Assembly: GCA_002389295.1 (NCBI GenBank)
Contig: DGOE01000041.1
Location: 11,004 to 75,003 of the forward strand
Direction of reading: 5' to 3'
Length of the DNA: 64,000 nucleotides
Origin: Flavobacteriales bacterium UBA4474
GTDB lineage: Bacteria > Bacteroidota > Bacteroidia > Flavobacteriales_D > Sanyastnellaceae
Shown piece by piece: positions 47,785 through 55,452 of this stretch; position 1 is the first letter of the stretch; each line of letters starts with the position of its first letter. Made by a program: the position numbers and the translations under genes. Under the pieces are notes generated by a model that did not search any database, was not told the DNA's origin, and was given only the letters and a program-made list of their open reading frames with translations.

Positions 47785-49527
47785 TTATTCTCCACATGGT
47801 TGTCCATATAAAGAAAGGAATACCAAAAGGTCAGCGGATCCGATCAGACCGTTGTCATCGGTATCAAACGAACAGCTTCCGCCTCCATCGCAATCAAATT
47901 CGCAGGACCCATCATCCAAATCAGCATCGGCATCATAGTTCGTGGCATCCCCATAGGTACATCCTTGCGTTCCTACAATCAGGAATTCGCACGTCCCATT
48001 GTCTTCCGTCGCATTGGCGTTGTAATTCTGCGCATCTGCATCGGTACAACCTGAAATCTGGCATGAACCATCGTCATCTGTGGCGGCGGGATTGTAATTG
48101 TCTGCGGTGGGGTCCGTGCAACCAGGCACTTCATTTTCATCGCAAATGCCATCTTCATCAGCATCGTTGAGACAATTGCCGTCGCAATCCACAATATTGT
48201 TCGGGTAGTCTACAGGGTACTCACAGAGCGTATCATCAATGATTACGGCCTGTGGGTTGTAGTTGCAGGCTTCGGCATCCGAGCAGCCTGCGCAGCTCAA
48301 GAAATCACAAGACCCATCATCAAAGTCAGCGGCGGGATCGTAGTTGCAGGCACCGGCATCCGTGCAGCCCGGTGTCACAACAGGGAAAGTCAATGTTGTC
48401 CCCGTCACTTGAATGTTTGTCCCAGCAGAATTGCGGTATTGGATGTTGAGCAAAATGTCCACGATGCCATCTGTGGTGAATTGTCCGAGCAAAACCCGAC
48501 CATCATCATCTGGGAAGGCCGCAGGCTCCAAATTGGGCAAGATGTACCATGTGCCCCCCACAGGGTCGTTCACTTCGATATTGCCTCCCGCCTCGAAGGC
48601 CAAAAAGTCAATGCCGATGAAATCAACAGACCCCGTATTGTCATCGGAACCGATGGTCACCCATGAATCGTATGCCAAATTGGGGAAGGAGGGAAACAGG
48701 ATGGGATTGATGGTGTTTGATAACGAACCACCCAATACATCTTGGTAGAACGAACCTGTTGTCGTGATGCTGAGCGCAGTATCCTGCAAGCCGTACACGG
48801 CCACAACTTGAGCGCCGGGGTCCGCCAAATTCGCGTAGACCCGATAAGTATCGAAGCCTGCCGCTGTGGTGTTTTCTGCTACGAGCTCATAAGAGAGGCC
48901 TTCAAAGTCGGTCTGCTCATAGCCCACGGAAATACCGGTCTCGTTGAAGACGTTGAGGTTTTCATCGCGCCACTGAATGTTGCACAGCATGTTCCACCCT
49001 CCCGTTGTGGTCAACTGGGCGAGCAGCACGCGGCCGTCTGCATCAGGTTGCGCTTGGACTTGGTTTGGCGTCACAAAGACACTGCCGCCTACACCATCAT
49101 TGACGAAGAAATCGCCCCCGTTCTCAAATGCGAGAGAAGCCGAAGACCAGGCAGCGCCGCCAACGGCACCAATGTTGCTCGGCAGGCTGCTGTCCTCCTG
49201 CCCCAGCGTGATCCAAGAATCATAGATCAGATTTGGAAAAGAAGCGTAGAGCAGCGGATTGATGGATTCAGGGGTGTAGTTCCCAAATGCGTCCTGGTAA
49301 AAACCGGCCGTCGAGGTGATGGACAAGGCAGAAGGCGCTTCTGCATACAAAGCCTGGGCGATGTCCGTCGGGTTGTCAAAATTGGCGTAGACCCTGTAGG
49401 TGGTGCCCACAGACGACGTGGCCACTGTTTCGTAGGTCAATCCTGTGAATTCAGCTTTAGAGGTGAAACCCAACAGGAGCAAGGACGCCGCAATGCATAA
49501 ACGGCGTAGAGGAAAGTACTTTGGCAT
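47785..49527 (-). CDS. Secreted protein with two 'YDSW' modules and dockerin-like tail
   Basis: 580 residues; signal peptide ending near TSKAE. Two tandem ~175-residue modules follow (~25-200 and ~205-380). Each starts F-x-G-L-x-Y-E, with TYRVYAN, then YDSW-I/V-T-L/I-G and a closing G-R-V-L-L-x-Q-x-T-T. The first is closest to the whole of the 204-residue protein at 2741-3355. GCTD spacers and a D-E-D-G-I-C-D-E-N loop fill ~395-545, and the last 29 residues are the Cys-flanked dockerin-like tail (from CSFDTDDNG). Start set by the signal peptide. Function unknown. Confidence 0.8.
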   Translation of the reverse strand: MPKYFPLRRLCIAASLLLLGFTSKAEFTGLTYETVATSSVGTTYRVYANFDNPTDIAQALYAEAPSALSITSTAGFYQDAFGNYTPESINPLLYASFPNLIYDSWITLGQEDSSLPSNIGAVGGAAWSSASLAFENGGDFFVNDGVGGSVFVTPNQVQAQPDADGRVLLAQLTTTGGWNMLCNIQWRDENLNVFNETGISVGYEQTDFEGLSYELVAENTTAAGFDTYRVYANLADPGAQVVAVYGLQDTALSITTTGSFYQDVLGGSLSNTINPILFPSFPNLAYDSWVTIGSDDNTGSVDFIGIDFLAFEAGGNIEVNDPVGGTWYILPNLEPAAFPDDDGRVLLGQFTTDGIVDILLNIQYRNSAGTNIQVTGTTLTFPVVTPGCTDAGACNYDPAADFDDGSCDFLSCAGCSDAEACNYNPQAVIIDDTLCEYPVDYPNNIVDCDGNCLNDADEDGICDENEVPGCTDPTADNYNPAATDDDGSCQISGCTDADAQNYNANATEDNGTCEFLIVGTQGCTYGDATNYDADADLDDGSCEFDCDGGGSCSFDTDDNGLIGSADLLVFLSLYGQPCGE

Positions 49528-49597
49528 GGTAACCTGAAGATACGAACCAACCCCTGCGCGAGCCGCAGACCAAGAGGTGATTTTTGTCACTGCTGTC

Positions 49598-51241
49598 CTA
49601 CAGCAACTTGCGCAGCGCCTCGGATCCGGGTGTCCAACGCTCTGACGCCCCCTCCTTGTCTAGTTGCTGCGCCAATGCTTTGCCCAACTCAACGCCCCAT
49701 TGGTCAAAGCTGTATATGTTCCAAAACAGCCCTTCGAGGAAAATTTTGTGCTCGTGTGCAGCAATCAAACCGCCCAAAGAGAAGGCGTCCAGCGCATCGC
49801 CCAACATGAAGGTCGATGGGCGTCCTCCGGGGAAACTCCTGTGCGGTGCCACGGCCTCGATGCGCTCCTTCTGCCCCCCCGCAGCTGCCATTTCAGCTTG
49901 AACAGAGGCCAGCCCCCTGCCCATGCAAAAGGCTTCGGATTGGGCCAGGGCATTGTTGAGCAACAAGCGGTGCATATCACTGTCTGACCCCATAGGTTGC
50001 TTGAATGCAATAAAATCCACGGGGTGTGCCTGCGTACCCTGGTGAAGCAACTGATGGAAGGCATGCTGCCCATTGGTCCCCGGCTCACCCCACACCACGG
50101 GGTGTGTGGCCCATGAAACGGGGAGGCCATCGCGTCCAACCGCCTTTCCATTGGATTCCATTTCCGCCTGCTGGAGATAGGCCGGCAACCGGTGGAGCGC
50201 TTGCGCATATGGCAAAACAGCCCGACTGGTATGCCCCATGAAATTGACATTCCAGATTTCAATGAGCGCCAAATGCAAAGGCACATTGCGGTCGGCATCG
50301 GCTTCAACAAAATGCCGGTCCATGGCCCTCGCCCCGTCGAGCAAAGCGCGGAACGCTGCGGCGCCAGAACCTAAGGCAATGGCCAACCCCACAGGGCCCC
50401 ACAGCGAGAACCGCCCCCCGACCCAATTGTCGAATCCAAAGACCCGCCCCTCGGCGATGCCCATGTCCGCTGCACCGGGTACGTTGGATGTCACAGCCGC
50501 GAGGTGATGTCCGGCTGATGCCCCGAGCCCGAACTCCAACCACGCCAACGCCCGGCGCGCATTGGCCATGGTTTCCTGCGTGGTAAACGTCTTGGACACA
50601 ATGACCACAAGGGTTCTGGCCGGATCCAATCCTGCCAACGCCATGTCCAAATGAAGGGGGTCTACGTTGCTGACAAAGCGCACCTCCAGTGGCGATCCTT
50701 CCTGCATGCGCGCAGCGGCGAGCGCTTCGTGCACCATGACTGGCCCCAGATCGGAGCCGCCAATGCCGATGTTGACCACGTGGGTAAACCGCGCACCATC
50801 GGTTGCTGGATACCCCCCAGACCTCACTGCATCTGCGAAGTCAAGAAAGGCCTCGCGGGTGGCCACAACCTCCGGCATAACCGGCTTTCCGGCAAAGGCG
50901 AAACCGTCTGAAGGCGCGCCCCTCAGCGCCATATGAAGGACCGCTCGCCCCTCTGTGCTGTTGATGATACCGCCACTGAATTGCGCGTCCCGCGCGCCTT
51001 TCCAATCCGCTTCTTCCGCCAGCGACTTCAGCGCGGACCAGGCATCTCCATCGATGCACTGTTTGGTGAAATCAAACCGCCAGCGCAGGCCTTCGGGCTC
51101 CAACACCCAACGCTCCACGCGGCCTTCCTCTTGCTGAAGGCGCTGCAGTCCTTTTTGCTGAAGCCGGTCTGCTTGCGACTGGATAGAAAACCGCTCCGCG
51201 GACCGCGCAAAATCAAAAGGAGAAAGCCCGCTTTCGTTCAT
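49598..51241 (-). CDS. pgi: Glucose-6-phosphate isomerase
   Basis: Glycolysis/gluconeogenesis, cytoplasmic. 547 residues, usual length for the bacterial long form. Landmarks: NIGIGGSDLGPVM, SKTFTTQET for phosphate binding, GRFSLWGPVGLAIAL, and GTNGQHAFHQLLHQGT with the catalytic His region. Twelve bases separate its start from the stop of the fructose-bisphosphate aldolase gene, so the two steps of glycolysis are probably co-transcribed. Confidence 0.96.
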   Translation of the reverse strand: MNESGLSPFDFARSAERFSIQSQADRLQQKGLQRLQQEEGRVERWVLEPEGLRWRFDFTKQCIDGDAWSALKSLAEEADWKGARDAQFSGGIINSTEGRAVLHMALRGAPSDGFAFAGKPVMPEVVATREAFLDFADAVRSGGYPATDGARFTHVVNIGIGGSDLGPVMVHEALAAARMQEGSPLEVRFVSNVDPLHLDMALAGLDPARTLVVIVSKTFTTQETMANARRALAWLEFGLGASAGHHLAAVTSNVPGAADMGIAEGRVFGFDNWVGGRFSLWGPVGLAIALGSGAAAFRALLDGARAMDRHFVEADADRNVPLHLALIEIWNVNFMGHTSRAVLPYAQALHRLPAYLQQAEMESNGKAVGRDGLPVSWATHPVVWGEPGTNGQHAFHQLLHQGTQAHPVDFIAFKQPMGSDSDMHRLLLNNALAQSEAFCMGRGLASVQAEMAAAGGQKERIEAVAPHRSFPGGRPSTFMLGDALDAFSLGGLIAAHEHKIFLEGLFWNIYSFDQWGVELGKALAQQLDKEGASERWTPGSEALRKLL

Positions 51242-51253
51242 GGATGCTGGCTC

Positions 51254-52324
51254 TCAGCCTTTGTTGCGGCCCAAACAGTTCAGGTCGTCAAACGCCTGTG
51301 TCAACCGCTGGACGAAATACTGCTCACCTTGCCGCAACCAAACGCGCGGGTCGTACCGCTTCTTGTTGGGCTGATCGGCACCATCGGGATTGCCTATCTG
51401 AGACTGCAAGTATGGCGACCACTCCCCCACGTAATCCCGCACGCCGCTGAGGTAAGCCCACTGCATGTCGGTGTCGATGTTCATCTTGACGGCACCGTAT
51501 GAGATGGCTTCCCGAATCTCATCGACGCTGCTGCCCGATCCTCCGTGGAAGACGAAGTTCACCGGACGTGGACCTGTGCCGTGCTTGGCAGAAATGTGCT
51601 CCTGGCTGTTCTTGAGGATCACTGGAGTCAGCTCCACATTGCCTGGCTTGTACACGCCATGTACGTTTCCAAATGCTGCCGCCACTGTGAATTGCGGACT
51701 CACGGCGCCGAGCTGTTCAAAAGCGTAGGCGACTTCTTCGGGCTGCGTGTAGAGGTGCTTGGCATCGAGGTCTGTATTGTCCACGCCATCTTCTTCGCCA
51801 CCCGTAACGCCCAATTCGATTTCAAGGAACATGCCCAAAGGCGCCATGCGCTTCAAATACTCCACGCATGTGGCGATGTTCTCTTCGATGGGCTCTTCGC
51901 TCAGGTCAATCATGTGCGAGGAAAACAAGGGCGCACCATGAGTGGCGTGGTGCTGCTCTCCGCGGTCCAGCAGCCCATCAATCCAGGGCAACAGTTTCCG
52001 AGCGCAGTGGTCTGTGTGCAGCACGACGGGAACGTCATATGCACGGGCCATTTCATGCACATGCAGTGCTGCAGAAACGCTGCCGTGCACTGGCCCTGCT
52101 TGATTGTTGAGCTTCAGGGATTTGCCGGCATAAAAAGCCGCTCCACCGTTTGAAAGCTGCACGATGACTGGAGAGCCCACAGAAGCTGCAGTCTCGAGCG
52201 TGGCATTGAGTGAATTCGTGCCGATGATGTTGACTGCGGGCAATGCGTAGCCTTTGGCCTGCGCATCATCAAAAAGGGCATCAACTTCCTCACCGTGGAG
52301 TACGCCTGAACGAAAATTGGACAT
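51254..52324 (-). CDS. fbaA: Class II fructose-1,6-bisphosphate aldolase
   Basis: Zinc-dependent aldolase cleaving fructose 1,6-bisphosphate. 356 residues of the FbaA subtype. Zinc and catalytic motifs: LHTDHCARKLLPW, LEIELGVTGGEEDGVDN, VFHGGSGSS and KMNIDTDMQWAY. First gene of the fba-pgi pair. The region upstream holds a TAAATTTT box 11 bases before the ATG and a 7-bp hairpin further out. Confidence 0.96.
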   Translation of the reverse strand: MSNFRSGVLHGEEVDALFDDAQAKGYALPAVNIIGTNSLNATLETAASVGSPVIVQLSNGGAAFYAGKSLKLNNQAGPVHGSVSAALHVHEMARAYDVPVVLHTDHCARKLLPWIDGLLDRGEQHHATHGAPLFSSHMIDLSEEPIEENIATCVEYLKRMAPLGMFLEIELGVTGGEEDGVDNTDLDAKHLYTQPEEVAYAFEQLGAVSPQFTVAAAFGNVHGVYKPGNVELTPVILKNSQEHISAKHGTGPRPVNFVFHGGSGSSVDEIREAISYGAVKMNIDTDMQWAYLSGVRDYVGEWSPYLQSQIGNPDGADQPNKKRYDPRVWLRQGEQYFVQRLTQAFDDLNCLGRNKG

Positions 52325-52348
52325 GAATCGAACCTAAAATTTATGGAA

Positions 52349-52367
52349 CGCAAGGTACCCCCTTGCG
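52349..52367 (-). terminator. Short hairpin between the lipoprotein gene and fbaA
   Basis: CGCAAGG pairs with CCTTGCG around a 5-base loop. On the minus strand it follows the def-lipoprotein unit and precedes the fba promoter region. No clear T-run, so termination is tentative. Confidence 0.4.
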
Positions 52368-52421
52368 CCCTCAACAAGCAATCTCAAGAAGCCTGTTTTA
52401 CAGGGTCTGCCTCCGCTGCAT

Positions 52422-52979
52422 TCACAGCCCTGACCCGAGGGAGCGCAACAGCTCTTTTTCGCTGAATGTCAATGCGGTAGATGCCATTTTGGCCTGTTCT
52501 GACCAAGGGCTTTCAGGAAAAGACGTCACCAGCTGACCGTAAGCCTTGAGCGCACCGACCGTATCGCGCAGTGCGGTTTCCCTCACAAAACCAATCCTGA
52601 ACATGGCTTCAGGCGCAAACCCCGTGCGCGGATAGCCTTCGACCACATCCAACCATTGACTCACCGCCTTTTCCGCATCACCCCTGCCCTGCAGCAAATC
52701 CGCCCGCCGCATCAGATAGACACCAGAGAGGCTGTCACCATGGTTGACATTCGCATAGGCCGCATAAGCACGCAGCAATCGGCTCACTTCCTCCTGCACC
52801 TCCTCAGCAGCCCAGTCGACATCGGCTTCGCGCTTTAACCGGTTGGAAAAAACCACTTCAGCGCCGGCCACGTCCGCGGCCAGGTCACGATGGGCTTCCT
52901 CCCCTCGACTCGGGCCTGAGCACCCTGCACATGTGATGGCCAAAAAGACCCCGAAAACCCGGCGGATGGCGCTCCTCAT
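52422..52979 (-). CDS. TPR-like lipoprotein
   Basis: 185 residues. The lipobox is ITCAGC (Cys20). Helical repeats of TPR character follow (YLMRRADLLQGRGDAEKAVSQWLDVVEGYP; AMFRIGFVRETALRDTVGALKAYGQLV), as in YbgF- or BamD-type scaffold lipoproteins. Its ATG overlaps the def stop as ATGA, so it is translated with peptide deformylase. Specific role unknown. Confidence 0.75.
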   Translation of the reverse strand: MRSAIRRVFGVFLAITCAGCSGPSRGEEAHRDLAADVAGAEVVFSNRLKREADVDWAAEEVQEEVSRLLRAYAAYANVNHGDSLSGVYLMRRADLLQGRGDAEKAVSQWLDVVEGYPRTGFAPEAMFRIGFVRETALRDTVGALKAYGQLVTSFPESPWSEQAKMASTALTFSEKELLRSLGSGL

Positions 52980-53551
52980 CGGCCTTTTCTTGCGGGATGA
53001 CGCATGGGGTAATCCGAAGGAACTTTCCCCACCGCGATGTCCTTCAATTTGCTTTGAAGCATGGCTTTTCTGAGGGGTGATGCGTAGTCGGGGATCATGA
53101 CACCATCCAAGTGGTCATTTTCGTGCTGCACAATGCGCGCCGCGATTCCAGAGAGCGACTCTTCGCGCAACACCCACCCTTCATCATAGTATTCCACTTT
53201 GACCGAAACGGGACGGGTCACCGGCTCTCGCACACCGGGGATGGAGAGGCAGCCCTCCTCCATGGCACACTCATCGGCACTTTCATCGAACAACACGGGA
53301 TTGATCATGACCCTTTTGAAGTCTTTGCAGCCCGCATCACCCTCTTCTCCTTCGCCGAATGGCGAACCATCCACGACGAACATTCTCAATGACTGCCCGA
53401 CCTGTGGAGCCGCCAACCCAACGCCTTCTGCGCGGTACATGGTTTCCCACATATTGGCAATCAACGCGTCCAGGCCCTCCATGCCCTCTTCTATGTCTTG
53501 GGCCTCCTTCCTCAAGACGGGGTCACCGTATGCGACTACCGGTAGAATCAT
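52976..53551 (-). CDS. def: Peptide deformylase
   Basis: Removes the formyl group from nascent proteins; iron- or zinc-dependent. 191 residues with the three family motifs GVGLAAPQVG, EGCLSIPG and QHENDHLDG. I start at 53551 (MILPVVAYGD), the usual N-terminus; a 6-residue extension is possible. A -7-like CAAATTTG ends 4 bases before this ATG. Divergent from ribB with 57 bases between start codons. Confidence 0.96.
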   Translation of the reverse strand: MILPVVAYGDPVLRKEAQDIEEGMEGLDALIANMWETMYRAEGVGLAAPQVGQSLRMFVVDGSPFGEGEEGDAGCKDFKRVMINPVLFDESADECAMEEGCLSIPGVREPVTRPVSVKVEYYDEGWVLREESLSGIAARIVQHENDHLDGVMIPDYASPLRKAMLQSKLKDIAVGKVPSDYPMRHPARKGR

Positions 53552-53596
53552 TGTGCAAATTTGCGCCATTCAGCGGATTTGGCCCGCTCCCCCCGC

Positions 53597-53604
53597 TACC
53601 TTTG
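53597..53604 (+). promoter_or_regulatory. -7 promoter box for ribB
   Basis: TACCTTTG, exact consensus, then CTGC and the ATG at 53609. A TTTG at 53578-53581 may be the -33 element, though the 15-base spacing is short. Predicts a leaderless or near-leaderless message. Confidence 0.7.
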
Positions 53605-53608
53605 CTGC

Positions 53609-54754
53609 ATGACGGATTCACCACGTCCTCTCGACCGGATCGAGGACGCCATCGAAGACATCAAAAATGGCAAGGTGGTCATCGTTGTGGATGACGAAGA
53701 CAGGGAAAATGAAGGCGACTTTGTCGCTGCCGCGCGATTCGCCACGCCCGAGATGATCAACTTCATGGCCACAGAAGGCCGGGGACTGATATGCGCCCCC
53801 TTGGTGGAAGACCGTTGCGAAGCATTGGACCTTGAACTGATGGTGAGCAGAAACAATGCCGCTTATGAAACGCCGTTTACGGTGAGTGTCGACCTGGTTG
53901 GGGATGGTTGTACCACAGGGATTTCAGCCTCAGACCGGTCCAAAACGATACAGGCGCTCATCAACCCCGCCACCCGCCCTGCGCAGCTCGGACGGCCTGG
54001 CCATATTTTTCCGCTGAAAGCCCGCAAAGGTGGCGTGCTCAGGCGAGCGGGCCACACGGAAGCCGCCATCGACCTGGCCAGGCTTGCCGGACTGGAACCA
54101 GCCGGCGTGATTGTCGAAATCATGAATGCGGATGGCACCATGGCCCGGCTTCCACAATTGCTGGAGATGGCCGACAAATGGGACATGAGGATCGTGTCCA
54201 TAGAGGACCTCATCGCCTACCGCATCGCGCATGACACGCTCATCCACCGCACCGGACAACGCCAGATTGAAACCACTTTTGGCTCCTTCGAATTGAGGAC
54301 CTACCGCCAAACCACGAGCGATAGAGAACACTTCGCCTTGATCAAAGGGTCATGGTCACCCGACGCCACCGTTCCCGTCCGGATGCACGCCAGCCAGCCC
54401 CACTTGGACATCCTCAGTGAGCGCGAAATGGGGAAAGGCCAGACGCTCCATCAAGCGATGACGCGACTGCAACAATTGGAGTACGGGGCATTGGTTTATC
54501 TGCAGAAGTCACCAGGCACTTGGGAAGATGCCCTCAGCAACCACAGCAGCGCAGAGGCAGAAACCCAAGGCGGCAGCGTGAGCGAGGCTGAGATTCTCCG
54601 CAAGCAAGGGCGCGCCTTTGGTTTGGGCGCTCAGATTTTGCGGGACCTTGGGATTTCCAAACTGCAACTGATGAGCGACACCGCCGTCATCAGCAAGGGC
54701 ATGACATTGTACGGCCTTGAGATCACGGGGGTCACCCCCACAGTAAAAAAGTGA
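53609..54754 (+). CDS. ribB: 3,4-dihydroxy-2-butanone-4-phosphate synthase with degenerate GTP cyclohydrolase II domain
   Basis: Makes the four-carbon precursor of riboflavin. 381 residues. The N-terminal ~205 residues have the DHBP synthase motifs [13 protein letters not shown] and [16 protein letters not shown]. The C-terminal half keeps the GCHII fold ([24 protein letters not shown]) but has lost the zinc site: where GCHII reads H-S-E-C...C-D-C-G, this protein reads [17 protein letters not shown] with no cysteine. It resembles the RibBX-type variants described in Proteobacteria. The active cyclohydrolase is presumably RibA at 37947. Confidence 0.94.
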   Translation: MTDSPRPLDRIEDAIEDIKNGKVVIVVDDEDRENEGDFVAAARFATPEMINFMATEGRGLICAPLVEDRCEALDLELMVSRNNAAYETPFTVSVDLVGDGCTTGISASDRSKTIQALINPATRPAQLGRPGHIFPLKARKGGVLRRAGHTEAAIDLARLAGLEPAGVIVEIMNADGTMARLPQLLEMADKWDMRIVSIEDLIAYRIAHDTLIHRTGQRQIETTFGSFELRTYRQTTSDREHFALIKGSWSPDATVPVRMHASQPHLDILSEREMGKGQTLHQAMTRLQQLEYGALVYLQKSPGTWEDALSNHSSAEAETQGGSVSEAEILRKQGRAFGLGAQILRDLGISKLQLMSDTAVISKGMTLYGLEITGVTPTVKK

Positions 54755-54777
54755 CCGCGGCGCAGGAAGCGCCGTAA

Positions 54778-54812
54778 ATGAGAGAAGCCCGGCTGTACCG
54801 GGCTTCTCTCAT
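54778..54812. terminator. Bidirectional hairpin between ribB and rpmE2
   Basis: Perfect 15-bp stem with a 5-base loop between two convergent genes. There is no T-run, but the position fits a shared terminator. Confidence 0.75.
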
Positions 54813-54835
54813 AAACAATATCGGTTGGCCGAAGC

Positions 54836-55090
54836 TTACTTCTTGTGCTTGGCGTAACGCGTGCGGAACTTATCGATCCGACCAGCGGTGTCCACAAGGG
54901 TATTCTTGCCCGTAAAGAAGGGGTGGCTCGCCGAGCTGACTTCCACCTTGATGACGGGATACTCGTCACCATCCTCCCATTTTTCGGTTTCCTTGCTCTC
55001 GGCGCAGCTCTTTCCGAGGAAGCGCCAATCCGCAGTCAAATCCTTGAAGATGACCGTGCGGTAATTTTCGGGGTGGATGCCTTGTTTCAT
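54836..55090 (-). CDS. rpmE2: Ribosomal protein bL31, type B (zinc-independent)
   Basis: 84 residues. [17 protein letters not shown] at the start and [22 protein letters not shown] near the end are typical. The C-x-x-C zinc ribbon of type A L31 is absent; only one Cys (KSCAES) is present, so the protein should not need zinc. It has its own promoter (55111-55142). Confidence 0.96.
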   Translation of the reverse strand: MKQGIHPENYRTVIFKDLTADWRFLGKSCAESKETEKWEDGDEYPVIKVEVSSASHPFFTGKNTLVDTAGRIDKFRTRYAKHKK

Positions 55091-55110
55091 TTGGGAGAAC
55101 TAATGGGGCG

Positions 55111-55142
55111 CAAAAGTACAATGGATTCCCCAACCCTACAAA
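55111..55142 (-). promoter_or_regulatory. Promoter of rpmE2
   Basis: Minus strand: a -33 TTTG (55139-55142), 20-base spacer and an exact -7 TACTTTTG (55111-55118). This is the best-spaced -33/-7 pair in the window, with a 20-base gap from the -7 box to the ATG. Confidence 0.75.
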
Positions 55143-55210
55143 GGGCACACAGAGTGTCGCGGCCGAACCCGAATTCGGCGAATTCATCAGGGCACCGAAC
55201 ATAATCAACA

Positions 55211-55368
55211 AGCCAAATTGAATAAGATTAGCAACTTACACGCTGTATCAGGCAGGCCCTTGAGATACCTTGCAACGGTTTTAAGTGAGAAGGCTAGCTC
55301 CGGCTAGCTGAGCATCAAGTGATAATTTGGTTAAGTAGTCCCGCGGTGAAACGTCACCGCGGGATTTT
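55211..55368 (+). ncRNA. Candidate structured small RNA ending in a terminator
   Basis: The only gene-free stretch over 300 bases (55091-55452). A 9-bp closing helix pairs 55211-55219 (AGCCAAATT) with 55324-55332 (AATTTGGTT, one G-U). Inside it are a 6-bp hairpin GCTAGC-TCCG-GCTAGC at 55293-55308 and a 5-bp hairpin of 55252-55256 with 55269-55273. A canonical terminator follows. No open reading frame fits. I could not place a -7 box, so the 5' end is approximate. It does not match 4.5S RNA or tmRNA signatures that I know; a 6S-like role is possible but unproven. Confidence 0.45.
55340..55368 (+). terminator. Rho-independent terminator of the candidate small RNA
   Basis: CCCGCGGTGA pairs perfectly with TCACCGCGGG around a 4-base loop, followed by ATTTTT. 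No protein gene ends just upstream on the plus strand, which is why an RNA gene is proposed. Confidence 0.88.
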
Positions 55369-55452
55369 TCATTTAAAGCCTTCCACATCTGCATGTCGAC
55401 ACATTCCCAGCCGCCTCACAGAGCCTTGGGTCATTCGTTGGAATCTTAGGGT

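Noticed and set aside
55091..55452. tRNA or tmRNA in the gene-free stretch
   Set aside because: No GTTCGAATC-type T-loop or CCA end, and no tmRNA tag reading frame; I propose an unclassified small RNA instead.
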